DNA of 64,000 bases from Planctomycetia bacterium (GTDB taxonomy: Bacteria > Planctomycetota > Planctomycetia > Pirellulales > Thermoguttaceae), in the NCBI GenBank assembly GCA_030537455.1, contig JAUNMR010000002.1, positions 62,001 to 126,000 of the forward strand, written 5' to 3'. This document shows, piece by piece, positions 54,413 to 63,173 of this stretch (position 1 is the first letter of the stretch; the number at the start of each line of letters is the position of its first letter). The position numbers and the translations under genes are program-made. The notes under the pieces were generated by a model that worked only from the letters and a program-made list of their open reading frames with translations, searched no databases and was not told the DNA's origin.

Positions 54413-55237
54413 ATGGATACATCGAAAGTTAAAGATTTTTCGCCCCAAGAACTAAATCGGCGACTCGAACAGCAGTATACTGAGATAGCGCAATTAGCTG
54501 GTGGATTGGCTCATGAAGTCAAAAATCCGCTATCGACGATACGACTGAATATGGGATTGCTTGAGGAAGACGTTGAGGATATGGAGGAATCTCCTCAGAA
54601 ACGACGCGTTTTGAAGAGAATCGAAACCGTTAAGAGGGAAACCTTACGCCTTGAAGAGTTGCTCAATGAGTTTTTAAACTTCACACGCGCCAATCGTTTG
54701 AATCTGGAGCCTGCTGACGCCAATAAAGAGCTTAAAGACGTTGTTGAATTTTTCCGTCCGCAAGCGGCGGTGGCAAATGTCGATATTCTCGAGTTTTACG
54801 CAAATGATCTGCCCACCGTTCGAATTGACAAACGTTCTTTCAATCGTGCCATTTTGAACCTATTGATCAACTCTTTGCAGTCGTTTCAGGGGGAAAGCGG
54901 TGAAATTTTAGTACGCACTCGTTTATGTGGTTCTGAGGTTGCCATTGACCTGATCGACGGTGGATGCGGTATGACCGACGAAACCCTGCAGAAGATCTTC
55001 GAGCCGTTTTTCTCTACGAAAGCCGGCGGTTCTGGGCTGGGACTACCGACGGTGCGTAAGGTGATCGAAGGACATGGCGGACGTATTGCCATTCAGAGCG
55101 AGCCGGGACGCGGTACGCAGTTTACGCTGACCTTTCCTACGATTCCGCGCATTTCCTCGGGCAATTCTCAATACAGCCACGAAGCAAACGAAGAGCATGA
55201 CGGCGCCGTTGAGAATGTGGAACTCTTAGAGGAGTAA
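54413..55237 (+). CDS. Soluble NtrB/AtoS-like histidine kinase
   Basis: 274 aa with no transmembrane or PAS domain. HisKA box AGGLAHEVKNPLSTIRLNMG near residue 30 has the phospho-His; the ATPase has N box NLLINSLQSF, G1 DGGCGMTDE, FEPFFSTKAGGSGLGLPTVRK and GHGGRIAIQSEPGRGTQF. This subfamily normally phosphorylates NtrC-type regulators. No response regulator is adjacent (orphan). The unknown 1579-aa protein directly upstream is the only candidate for its sensory partner. Confidence 0.9.
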   Translation: MDTSKVKDFSPQELNRRLEQQYTEIAQLAGGLAHEVKNPLSTIRLNMGLLEEDVEDMEESPQKRRVLKRIETVKRETLRLEELLNEFLNFTRANRLNLEPADANKELKDVVEFFRPQAAVANVDILEFYANDLPTVRIDKRSFNRAILNLLINSLQSFQGESGEILVRTRLCGSEVAIDLIDGGCGMTDETLQKIFEPFFSTKAGGSGLGLPTVRKVIEGHGGRIAIQSEPGRGTQFTLTFPTIPRISSGNSQYSHEANEEHDGAVENVELLEE

Positions 55238-55262
55238 AACCTCTTCGTCTTTCATACCCACG

Positions 55263-55310
55263 AAAAAAATGAGCCTCGTGAATCCTGTGATAAAAGGAAG
55301 CATGAGGCTC
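55263..55310 (-). terminator. Terminator of aat
   Basis: 10-bp stem with one wobble pair, arms 55271-55280 and 55301-55310. On the minus strand it is followed by seven T, so it serves aat. Confidence 0.8.
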
Positions 55311-55337
55311 GTTGTTGGTTGAAAGCGTAACGTCGCG

Positions 55338-56195
55338 CTAATCTACATGGAAATAGTTTTTAAACTCTATCGCTTCATTCAGGCGTGCCAAGTATTCTGA
55401 TCGTGGTATATCTATTCCGCCAAGACTTTGTGTGTGAGGGTTGAGTACCTGAAGGTCGAAAAGTTGGAAACCACATTCTTTTAGACGCAGTAGGAGCGTG
55501 AAGAGCGCGACTTTGGAGGCATTGGAGACGCTACTAAACATCGATTCTCCGTCGAAAAAGCGACCAATTGCCACGCCATAAACGCCCCCGACTAGCTCGC
55601 GTCCGTGGGGTTCCTTCTCCTGCCAGCATTCGACGCTATGAGCAAAGCCTAATTCGTGTAGTTTGCAATACGTTGAAAAAAATTCGCGTGTAATCCAAGT
55701 TCCTTCCAGTCTTCTGAAACCGACGTTGGCACATGCTAACATGACCTCTGGGAAGGCTTGATCATAGGTGACGATAAATTTCTGACTCTTCATATCTCTG
55801 AGGAGTCTTCGAGGAATATGAATATTATCTAAATCGAAGATAGCGCGTGGATTAGGCGACCACCATTCCACCAAGGCGTCGAGATCCGCTAGTGTGTCTA
55901 GAGAGCTTATGTCGTATGTTTGCCAGCGTGCATTACGCGATTTCTCGGGAAGAGAGGCGATATTCTTTTCAGTGAGACTACGGCATAAGAGCAATTCCTC
56001 GGCGCTAACGACATAATCTTGTGTCTCTATGAGTATAGGGAGAAGTTCTGGTTCCGTCCAGGGGAAGACTCCTTGACATAATGCAAAAAAAGTCAAGTCG
56101 ACTGAAAGAAAGTGCGACATACTCACGACGTTTGGCGTCGTTTCGTCTATTACAGGAAATAATAGGTCAGGAGGAATAAGATCTCTATTGAACAT
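55338..56195 (-). CDS. aat: Leucyl/phenylalanyl-tRNA--protein transferase, with insertion
   Basis: Adds Leu or Phe to proteins with N-terminal Arg/Lys, marking them for ClpS/ClpAP. 285 aa versus the usual 200-240. Family motifs: GVFPW, WWSPNPRAIFDLDNIHIPRR, TWITREFFSTYCKLHELG, AHSVECW, GGVYGVAIGRFFDGESMF and LFDLQVLNPHTQSLGG. The extra length is mainly an insertion of about 60 residues (47-110) between GVFPW and WWSPNPR, normally only a dozen residues apart. Core residues look intact, so it is likely active. Confidence 0.9.
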   Translation of the reverse strand: MFNRDLIPPDLLFPVIDETTPNVVSMSHFLSVDLTFFALCQGVFPWTEPELLPILIETQDYVVSAEELLLCRSLTEKNIASLPEKSRNARWQTYDISSLDTLADLDALVEWWSPNPRAIFDLDNIHIPRRLLRDMKSQKFIVTYDQAFPEVMLACANVGFRRLEGTWITREFFSTYCKLHELGFAHSVECWQEKEPHGRELVGGVYGVAIGRFFDGESMFSSVSNASKVALFTLLLRLKECGFQLFDLQVLNPHTQSLGGIDIPRSEYLARLNEAIEFKNYFHVD

Positions 56196-56259
56196 TCTCG
56201 TTGAATATTATTAGCGTCCCATGGATGTGAAATGACTTGGGGACGAGATCGTTACATTT

Positions 56260-56301
56260 AAGCAGACGGGAGTTGTAAGCGTGAACAACTCCCGTCTGCT
56301 T
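56260..56301. repeat. 17-bp perfect stem-loop
   Basis: Arms 56260-56276 and 56285-56301 with an 8-base loop, between the aat start and the dipeptidase stop. Neither strand has a T-tract after the hairpin (seven A follow it on the plus strand). It may end the dipeptidase transcript or protect its 3' end. Confidence 0.7.
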
Positions 56302-56340
56302 GAAAAAAACGACTTTAAGAAGGCAAGGCGTTATGTCGTT

Positions 56341-57720
56341 TTACAACTTGATCTTACCAAAGGCGTCCCAAAGCATTGCGCTGGTCTTAACGCCGCCAAA
56401 GAAAGCGACAAGGTCGAACTTTTCGTTGGGAGAATGAATGCAGTCGTCGTCCAGACCGAACCCAACTAGAACCGCTTCGGCATTGAGTTCTTTCCTTAAT
56501 TTGGCGACAATCGGAATAGCGCCACCGTCGCGTACGAAGAGTGGTTTACGATTGTAAATCTTTTCCAAAACGTCGCTTGCCGCTTTAAGGAATTGACCGT
56601 CGAGCGGCACGACCATACCGCCAGAACCCTGTTGATACTGTAGCTCCATAACAATACCGGGCGGTAATTGTTTACGCAAGAAGCTTTCGAGGTTAGCACG
56701 AATCGCTTCCGGATCTTGGTTAGGAACTGTTCGGAAGGTGAATTTCGCCGACGCCGTTGACGGGATAATTGTTTTACCCCCTTCGCCTTGGTAGCCGCTA
56801 GTCAAGCCGTTAATATCAAAGGAGGGACGCGCGCCACGACGTTCCAATGTGGTGTATTCCGGTTCGCCGAATTCAGCGTCAATGCCTAACTGACGCTTAT
56901 TCTCTTCCGGGTCAAATGGATTGGACGCAAGCGCATTACGCTCTTCTTCTGACAGTTTGGCGACGTCGTCGTAGAAATGTGGGATTTGGATCTTGCCGTT
57001 TTCGTCAATAATAGCGGCGAGCATTTTGGTCAAAGCGATCGCGGGGTTATAGACCGAGCCGCCATAGATACCGGAGTGTAGGTCGTGGTTGGGACCGGTC
57101 AGTTTGAGTTCGAAGCCAACGACGCCACGTAGACCGTAAGTGATTGCGGGAATTCCGGGACCACCGGCGGAGGAGTCGCTCACGATCAGTGCGTCGCAAG
57201 CAAGTAAGTCACGATTCGCTTCTGAGTCGAGAAACGCGGATAAAGAGTCGCTACCGACTTCTTCCTCACCCTCGAGAATGACCTTGACTTGCAACGGGAA
57301 GGAACCGTTGAGAGCAAGGTAAGTCTGCATACCACAAAGGTGAGCGCTCCACTGACCTTTGTCGTCGTTAGCGCCACGGCAATAGACCTTTTCGTCGCGA
57401 ATCGTAGGTTCAAAGGGCGAGGAATGCCATTGTTCGACCGGATCGACTGGCATGACGTCATAGTGACCATAGAGCGCAACGGTCGGAGCGCCGGAAATCT
57501 TAGGAGATTCTGCGTATACCAGCGGATTGCCCTCGGTCGGAATCAGACGCGAGGTCATGCCGAGCTTCTCTTGGAAGAACGAAACGAGCCACTGCGCCAT
57601 CTTCTGCATGTCGCCTTTGTGCTCTTGTTGCGCACTAATACTTGGGATTCTCAGCGCTTCGAACCACTGTGACAGAAATTCCTCTTTATGTGCGTCAATG
57701 TACTGTGTGATTTTGTCCAT
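56341..57720 (-). CDS. M20-family dipeptidase
   Basis: 459 aa cytoplasmic zinc dipeptidase (PepV/CNDP-like). Metal motifs in order: GHYDVMPVDP with His86 and Asp88, RGANDDKGQ with the bridging Asp119/120, EGEEEVGS with the catalytic and metal Glu at 152-154, and SDSSAGGPG. Near the C-terminus, REGG-type and ...DDCIHSPNEKF supplies the last His. An inserted dimerisation domain lies in the middle. Normal length. HIT-family gene follows upstream on the same strand, 53 bases away. Confidence 0.93.
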   Translation of the reverse strand: MDKITQYIDAHKEEFLSQWFEALRIPSISAQQEHKGDMQKMAQWLVSFFQEKLGMTSRLIPTEGNPLVYAESPKISGAPTVALYGHYDVMPVDPVEQWHSSPFEPTIRDEKVYCRGANDDKGQWSAHLCGMQTYLALNGSFPLQVKVILEGEEEVGSDSLSAFLDSEANRDLLACDALIVSDSSAGGPGIPAITYGLRGVVGFELKLTGPNHDLHSGIYGGSVYNPAIALTKMLAAIIDENGKIQIPHFYDDVAKLSEEERNALASNPFDPEENKRQLGIDAEFGEPEYTTLERRGARPSFDINGLTSGYQGEGGKTIIPSTASAKFTFRTVPNQDPEAIRANLESFLRKQLPPGIVMELQYQQGSGGMVVPLDGQFLKAASDVLEKIYNRKPLFVRDGGAIPIVAKLRKELNAEAVLVGFGLDDDCIHSPNEKFDLVAFFGGVKTSAMLWDAFGKIKL

Positions 57721-57773
57721 GTTGGTACCTTTGGGGCGTCTTTATGAGCATCGGGAAATAGCAACGCGGAACA

Positions 57774-58124
57774 TTACCCCGGTGGCCATGTGAAATCGCG
57801 ACCGCCGATTAGGTGAAAGTGAAGATGAGGAACCGTCTGACACGCGTGCTCTCCACAATTAGATACGACGCGATAACCGCCGTCCGCAATGCCCAGCTGA
57901 CGAGCGACCTCTCGAATCACGGCGAAAATATGACCAATGAGTTGAACGTCGTCTTCGGTAACGTCGTCGAGAGAACGCAACTTCGTAGTTTTCGGTATCA
58001 CCAAGACATGAACTGGCGCCTGAGGAGACACGTCATGGAATGCGAGACAGAGTTCGTCTTCATAGACAATGTTAGACGGAATCTCTTTATCGATAATGCG
58101 TTTGAAAATAGTCTTTTCTTCCAT
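57774..58124 (-). CDS. HIT-family nucleotide hydrolase (HinT-like)
   Basis: 116 aa from the ATG at 58124. Residues TIFKRIIDKEIPSNIVYEDE start the fold, VHVLVIPKTT follows, and the histidine triad is VPHLHFHLIGG near the C-terminus. HinT proteins hydrolyse adenosine phosphoramidates and aminoacyl-AMP. The TTG at 58130 is a poorer start. Probably cotranscribed with the dipeptidase. Confidence 0.94.
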   Translation of the reverse strand: MEEKTIFKRIIDKEIPSNIVYEDELCLAFHDVSPQAPVHVLVIPKTTKLRSLDDVTEDDVQLIGHIFAVIREVARQLGIADGGYRVVSNCGEHACQTVPHLHFHLIGGRDFTWPPG

Positions 58125-58372
58125 TCTCAAAACTTTCTTTGAGGTAAAGAGCTAAGACGCAATGTCCTCGATTCAAGTTCTCGAAGAATGCGTCGGCATA
58201 CATGAACAAGTGTGCGCTAAGTGAAAGACGCCGCGACTTATACGTCTCGTCAAAAGGTCTGAACCTTAAAACACACTGTATTAGTAAGTCTACGCATAGG
58301 ACGTCGACTGTAAAGACTTTTTATCGCTACATTTTTAAAACAACATAAAATCAAGAACCGAACGTGTTGACT

Positions 58373-59656
58373 TCAGTTTCGTAGGAACTGCATTAGGCGT
58401 TGATAGCTCTGTGTGGATCCGAGTGTAAGACGTCCCACAGAATCACAAGACGACTGTGTCGGCAAAGGCAGCGCTAAGCAAGCAAAGACTCCAAGAACCG
58501 CGACGGCAACTGAGTCAATGGAGTCTTCAATTAAACCGTGATCAGATAGTTTGTGAAAGGAACTGACGGGCAAAAGAGAGGACAATAGACTCAAAAGCAG
58601 ACCATTGTTTTTACACCCGCCCATGAGAATGACTTCACAAGAGTCGTCAATTGCGCCAAGGCATTGTGTGATATCTTGACAAATGCGCTCGGCGATCCAG
58701 TGCGCGCTAGTACAAAGCGCGTCAAGGGATGATATTTTAAGGCGACTATTGAGAAGAGCGTCGTTGTAAAACTGCTCCTGAAGTGGGAAGAATGTGGAGG
58801 AAAGATTGTTTTTCTGTTGATAATCCGCGCAACGTGAGAGCCACAGGTCAAGCAGTTCGGTGGAACGTTTCCCTTGAACAGAGAGTTTTCCACCGGTATC
58901 AAAGGGCGTTTCGCCTTTAGTGGCATGACGCGTCATGAGGTTGAGCAACTTCCCACAGGGTACGACGTTATGTGTGTACGCTTGCTGTTGCTCTTTCCCC
59001 TGATTAACGCTTGAGGGGATGTAATGCCAGCGCGCGACCTCGCCCAGATCAATGATAAGGGCGGCATGGGCGGAGTCCTGTAAGAGTGCAACATAGCCAG
59101 GGGTAAGCGCAGAAGCGTAAGGGAAACGCTGGGCGTTGGATCCTTCGACGGCGTAGAAAGATTCAATAATATTTGAATCTGTGTGTCTGGAGAGAAGGCG
59201 CGCGTCGCTCAGTGAATAGGAATAAAAACTGGACTCCACCTCCGCTAACTCGACGTTCAGACCGTTGTCGTGCGTTGCAATTGCCACAAGGGAGTCATGT
59301 GCGCTCGGCATATCGACGAGTAACTCCGTAATTGCCTCTTCGTAGAGACTCGTTGTCATAATTCGGAGTAACGCCAATTTATTAAGGAGCGAAGAAGTTG
59401 ACGCCGTCTCGCTGCGTTTATTCGTTTGTATCGAGGAGTCTTGACTAAACGTCGCTAATTCCCTGTAAGCGTCTGTGATTTCTTCTGGTAAGTCGAAGGA
59501 GAGGCTCTTTTGTAACGACATCTCTGAGTCTGGAGCGCTGCCAGAAGCGCCTAGTAGCGACGCTTCCAATTTACTCACCGTCGAATTCAAATGCACGCCA
59601 ATAAACCACGATTGCGACGATGAGGCGCTTTTTCGTTTGTTCTTTAAAAAGAGCAT
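58373..59656 (-). CDS. Anhydro-N-acetylmuramic acid kinase homologue with degraded active site
   Basis: 427 aa. It follows AnmK end to end: WFIGV at the start, LSFDLP, LVAIATHDN (for the GCHGQT segment), LIIDLGEVARW (for NIGGIAN), TPFDTGGKLSVQG (for the PYDKDG...G segment), MGGCKNNGLLLSLLSSLLP (for CGGG..NP) and the closing LTLGST. Key residues are lost: the ATP loop GTSLDG reads HLNSTV, NIGGIAN reads DLGEVAR, and the catalytic Asp of the DTGPGN motif is replaced (VPCGKL). Likely a non-catalytic member of the family. No cell-wall recycling gene is beside it. Confidence 0.72.
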   Translation of the reverse strand: MLFLKNKRKSASSSQSWFIGVHLNSTVSKLEASLLGASGSAPDSEMSLQKSLSFDLPEEITDAYRELATFSQDSSIQTNKRSETASTSSLLNKLALLRIMTTSLYEEAITELLVDMPSAHDSLVAIATHDNGLNVELAEVESSFYSYSLSDARLLSRHTDSNIIESFYAVEGSNAQRFPYASALTPGYVALLQDSAHAALIIDLGEVARWHYIPSSVNQGKEQQQAYTHNVVPCGKLLNLMTRHATKGETPFDTGGKLSVQGKRSTELLDLWLSRCADYQQKNNLSSTFFPLQEQFYNDALLNSRLKISSLDALCTSAHWIAERICQDITQCLGAIDDSCEVILMGGCKNNGLLLSLLSSLLPVSSFHKLSDHGLIEDSIDSVAVAVLGVFACLALPLPTQSSCDSVGRLTLGSTQSYQRLMQFLRN

Positions 59657-59746
59657 TGATCTACCGTGTTACAAATTAAGACTGAAATAACTAACGTTAG
59701 AAGAACGATACGGATGGGTAAGGACGAGAAAAGAGAAGTGAAAAGC

Positions 59747-59787
59747 GAAAAAAGGCGCGCTTTACGATATTAGAAGTAAAGCACGCC
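59747..59787 (-). terminator. Terminator of the GATase-like gene
   Basis: 13-bp stem with one mismatch, arms 59752-59764 and 59775-59787. On the minus strand followed by six T. Confidence 0.8.
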
Positions 59788-59798
59788 TCAGAATGTTG

Positions 59799-60632
59799 TT
59801 AGACTCGAACACTCTCGCGTTCATGAGGAGCCGAAACGGCGTTATAACGACTGTTTGAGGCTTTGGAGGAAGACCAGGCGAAAATATTACGCGCGGTCTG
59901 TTGATAGGCGACAACGCCTTCGATGAACTTTGTGAAAATACGCTGGTCAAGCAAGGTCGCTTCGGGCGATTCCGGGTGGAATTGGACGCCAAATGCGAAC
60001 CAATCGTCTTGGGTTGATTCGATAGCTTCAATTACGCCGTCGTTGGGACAACGCGCGGAAACTATGAAACCGGGAGCAACGTCGTCGACCGCCATGTGGT
60101 GAGAGCTACTCACATACGCGTCGAAACCGCCGTATGCGGCGTCAAGTAGCGTTCCTTTTTCGATTTCGAGCGTATGACGTAATGAGCGATCCATCGGATC
60201 GCAGTGTTTAATGGCATTCACGAAGTCTTCGGGAATATGCAAAGACAAGGCGCCGCCTTGGCTGACGTTGAGCAATTGCATACCGACTCCAATTCCCATT
60301 ACGGGCATACGACGTTTAGCGACCGCGTCCATGAGCGCTCGGTCGAAACGTTCGCGACGTGGCGACATCATACGCGTATAGGGGTGTACCATAAAACCGT
60401 CGCGGCGGGGATCGAGGTCAGGTCCGCCGACGAAGAGACATGCGTCTACACGAGACAGAAGACAGGGGATGATTTCTTCGCTCACCGGCGGGAGAATTAC
60501 CGGAATGCCACCGGCTCGTTCAATTGCGTCCTTGTAACCTGCGAAGAGATAGTCAATTTCAGGCACGCAGTCACGAGCGGGTTTGTTTTCGACGTTGATA
60601 CCGATGAAGGGGCGTTGTTCGGGGCGTGTCAT
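59799..60632 (-). CDS. Class I glutamine amidotransferase-like (peptidase C26) protein without nucleophile Cys
   Basis: 277 aa from the ATG at 60632. PuuD/gamma-glutamyl-GABA hydrolase layout: PFIGINVENKP, DYLFAGYKDAIERAGGIPVILPP, LFVGGPDLDPRRD, VMGIGVGMQLLNVSQGG, SSHHMAVD and FGVQFHPESPEA. The nucleophile elbow GICRG is GIGVG, so the catalytic Cys is Gly (residue 115), while the His-Glu pair (FHPES) remains. Hydrolysis is therefore unlikely. The frame extends to a TTG at 60713 and would add a lipoprotein-like signal (LCLMVVMFVGC), with an AGGA ahead of it, so an exported form is possible. Confidence 0.75.
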   Translation of the reverse strand: MTRPEQRPFIGINVENKPARDCVPEIDYLFAGYKDAIERAGGIPVILPPVSEEIIPCLLSRVDACLFVGGPDLDPRRDGFMVHPYTRMMSPRRERFDRALMDAVAKRRMPVMGIGVGMQLLNVSQGGALSLHIPEDFVNAIKHCDPMDRSLRHTLEIEKGTLLDAAYGGFDAYVSSSHHMAVDDVAPGFIVSARCPNDGVIEAIESTQDDWFAFGVQFHPESPEATLLDQRIFTKFIEGVVAYQQTARNIFAWSSSKASNSRYNAVSAPHERESVRV

Positions 60633-60713
60633 CCTGTTTACACTCCAGATGCGACAACCAACGAACATTACTACCATTAGGCATAAAACTGTCTTTTTTG
60701 ACAATTTTATCAA

Positions 60714-61446
60714 TTATTCCTGTTTTGCTTGGAACTAACAAGCAAAAACAATCCTCAATTAGGAGTGGAGGATGGGGAGAGTAGCGAAGGAGGAATGCCT
60801 AATGTCCTCGAACGTACAGACGCGTAAGCGTGTGAGGAAAAACGCGCCCGAACGTGCGAAAATCGTTGAATTACGAGTCGTCCCAACAGGCGGAACCGTG
60901 TTGAAGCGCACTCTCTGACAACGCGTAGCTTTAGAAAAGCGCCGACACATGCGGAGTTGTGTCGGTTATGCTTAGAAGACTGATAAAGCCCCAACTTTGA
61001 CTGCGCCGTCGTCTGGAGGTTTGATCGCGCTTCATAGCAAGTCCCGGAAAACGCGACATTAAACGGCTTTACCGCGGTATGCCACTAATCGGGACGCTCG
61101 TTAATTGTCTACGTGAATCTCAAATCGTCACTTTGAAATTCGGAATGCAAGCTTGTGAGTATTCTAGCAAAGTTAACGACAGTTTCAAGTGTTTTTTGGG
61201 TTCTGTTTTCTATTTAGAGAAAAATCGATTAAAGTTTACTAAATATATGCGATTAAAAGAGTTTGAAACATGTATAGAATTCCTAAAAATCCTGGATTGT
61301 AAAAAATGTCTATACGTTTCATCTTGCCTATCTTTTGATTGTTGTTAAAACATATAATCTAGGATAAATACAACGAATCTGATCGGAGAATTTGTCCTAT
61401 GGCGACTGCTCTATGTGAGAGAGAATAGACGTGTTGTAATCAAATA
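60714..61446. other. Intergenic region
   Basis: About 730 bases with no convincing gene. It holds a stem-loop at 60942-60965 (8 bp) and an AT-rich stretch 61130-61380 where a short open frame is probably accidental. Confidence 0.45.
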
Positions 61447-61447
61447 G

Positions 61448-61483
61448 GCTCGAGTCATTGATCTGGTGGAAAATGACTCGAGC
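61448..61483 (-). terminator. Hairpin after aroH
   Basis: 11-bp perfect stem, arms 61448-61458 and 61473-61483, with a weak T run on the minus strand. Confidence 0.55.
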
Positions 61484-61493
61484 AAAGTTGTGA

Positions 61494-61961
61494 TTATCGA
61501 TTCGACTTCACTTTCGGATTAATTTGGGATTGGATCCATGCTTCCAGTTCATCCCAATCCACTGGCGGCAGGCAGCTACGTTCCGGTCGAAGCTTAGAAG
61601 CGCCCTTGATATAGACGTGTCGAATCTCTTGAGCGTTTTTCGTGGTATTCCAGTGAAGAAGAATACGGATACACTTGCGTAACGAACCTGGAACGTCAAG
61701 TTCATGTCCGCACATGAGAGCAACGTCGAACCAGTTCAATTGACGCGCTGCAACGGCTGGAAATTCTGCGTCAAGATCCGTTGTTGTCGTAAAAATTGCG
61801 CTTGCCACGTCGTTGGGGTCAATATCATTGAAGCGAATCATGAGCGCGAGTAATTCGCGCGTTCCTTTTAGGATAGCTTCTGGGGTATTTTCCTCGATCG
61901 TAGTAGCGCCGCGTACGCCACGGCATACCGGATAAGCGTCGCTACGGGATGACGTCGTCAT
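61494..61961 (-). CDS. aroH: Chorismate mutase, AroH class
   Basis: Converts chorismate to prephenate for Phe and Tyr. 155 aa. The AroH trimeric fold is clear: [17 protein letters not shown] with the active-site Arg, [42 protein letters not shown] and HVYIKGA. The C-terminus is about 25 residues longer than in Bacillus AroH. AAGGA precedes the ATG. It competes with TrpE (10180) for chorismate; no other aromatic gene is beside it. Confidence 0.93.
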   Translation of the reverse strand: MTTSSRSDAYPVCRGVRGATTIEENTPEAILKGTRELLALMIRFNDIDPNDVASAIFTTTTDLDAEFPAVAARQLNWFDVALMCGHELDVPGSLRKCIRILLHWNTTKNAQEIRHVYIKGASKLRPERSCLPPVDWDELEAWIQSQINPKVKSNR

Positions 61962-62393
61962 TGTTTTTTCCTTAAGTTGTATAGAGTTAGTAACTGTTTA
62001 GCGCAATTCTTCGCATTGAACTATGAGTAGACCTCTGCTTCGCGCGGTAGACCTTGCGAGATTACCAATTTCCATAGTTTAATACAAGTTGAACATTAAA
62101 ACCGGTTTTTTTACTTATCTTTGTTATTTTACCTTGTGCTTGACTGACGTGTGCGCCTTCCCACAGGCGTCAAAACGTTTCTAGCAACGTAGAAGCAGTT
62201 CAAAAGAACTTCTGATTGATTTGTGTGTTTTCAGAGTCATACCGTCTACCATATAAAAGTAACGTCAAAAGGGGACGTGAGCGCGCCTTGGCGATTCTCG
62301 TAATTAAGGTAAAATAATGATAAGCGGTTTCAATTCGACCACGCTCATGCGTGCGAAGAACACAACGATTCCAAGTAGAAGGACTTAGCCGAT
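61962..62393. other. aroH-HAD divergent intergenic region
   Basis: 430 AT-rich bases between the divergent aroH and HAD genes. Aside from the promoter candidate at 62288-62315 nothing was recognised. Confidence 0.4.
62288..62315 (+). promoter_or_regulatory. Possible promoter of the HAD phosphatase gene
   Basis: TTGGCG at 62288-62293 and TAAAAT at 62310-62315, spacer 16. Confidence 0.45.
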
Positions 62394-63074
62394 ATGGCAA
62401 TTTTGTTTGATATGGACGGCGTGCTGATCGACAGTAATCAGGCGCACCTCGACAGTTGGCGTAAAACCGCGCGTGAAGAGGGCTTTGAGTTTTCTGATGA
62501 AATCTTTTGGCAAACCTTCGGAATGACCTCGGAGTCGATAGTTGAAAAGTACTGGAAGAATTGTGAGTCGCTCACGCCTGACCAAGTGGCTGACGTCGTT
62601 AGACGAAAGGAAGACGCCTTTCGATATAGTATTGTCGATTATGTAAAGCCGATTGACGGCGCACTGGATTTTCTAGCTTTTCTCGAGGAACATGGCGTCA
62701 AAGTTGCGGTGGGTTCTTCTGCTCCGCGTGTCAACGTCGAGTATGTTCTGGATTGGCTCAAAATCGGTTCCTACTTCCATGACGCTGTGGTAGCAGGCGA
62801 CCAAGTTCGACGTGGCAAACCGAATCCCGATATCTTCCTAGAAGCGGCAAAAATCTTGGGCGTTGCTCCGGAAACCTGCATTGTAATCGACGATTCTCGT
62901 AGTGGCGTCAACGCTGGTAAAAACGCCAATATGACGACCGTCGGTTTCTTCAGTAAAGGACACCGTGTGGAGGAATACCAAAACGCCGACCTGGTCGTGA
63001 GTAACTACGACGAACTTCGTGCTGTTCTGGAAATCGATTCCAACGGAAACGTCGCTCTCAAACCGCACGCGTGA
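62394..63074 (+). CDS. HAD-superfamily hydrolase, beta-phosphoglucomutase-like
   Basis: 226 aa. Motif I FDMDGVLIDS gives nucleophile Asp6 and acid/base Asp8; the helical cap follows, then motif II VGSSAP, motif III RRGKPNPDIFLEAA and motif IV VIDDSRSGVNAG. This subfamily includes beta-phosphoglucomutases and sugar or glycolate phosphatases; the sequence does not decide which. About 100 bases upstream of an Hsp70-family gene on the same strand. Confidence 0.9.
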   Translation: MAILFDMDGVLIDSNQAHLDSWRKTAREEGFEFSDEIFWQTFGMTSESIVEKYWKNCESLTPDQVADVVRRKEDAFRYSIVDYVKPIDGALDFLAFLEEHGVKVAVGSSAPRVNVEYVLDWLKIGSYFHDAVVAGDQVRRGKPNPDIFLEAAKILGVAPETCIVIDDSRSGVNAGKNANMTTVGFFSKGHRVEEYQNADLVVSNYDELRAVLEIDSNGNVALKPHA

Positions 63075-63173
63075 TTTGTCGTTCCTCTGCAAACTTCCAT
63101 TTGCGCCTTTGATTTGAATCGATAGCGTTTACATTCTATCCGCTCCAGAAGCTCGCGACTAACTAGAATCCCG

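Noticed and set aside
61079..61348. 89-codon Cys- and Lys-rich frame
   Set aside because: Codon use unlike neighbours, no ribosome-binding site, lies in an AT-rich spacer; probably chance.
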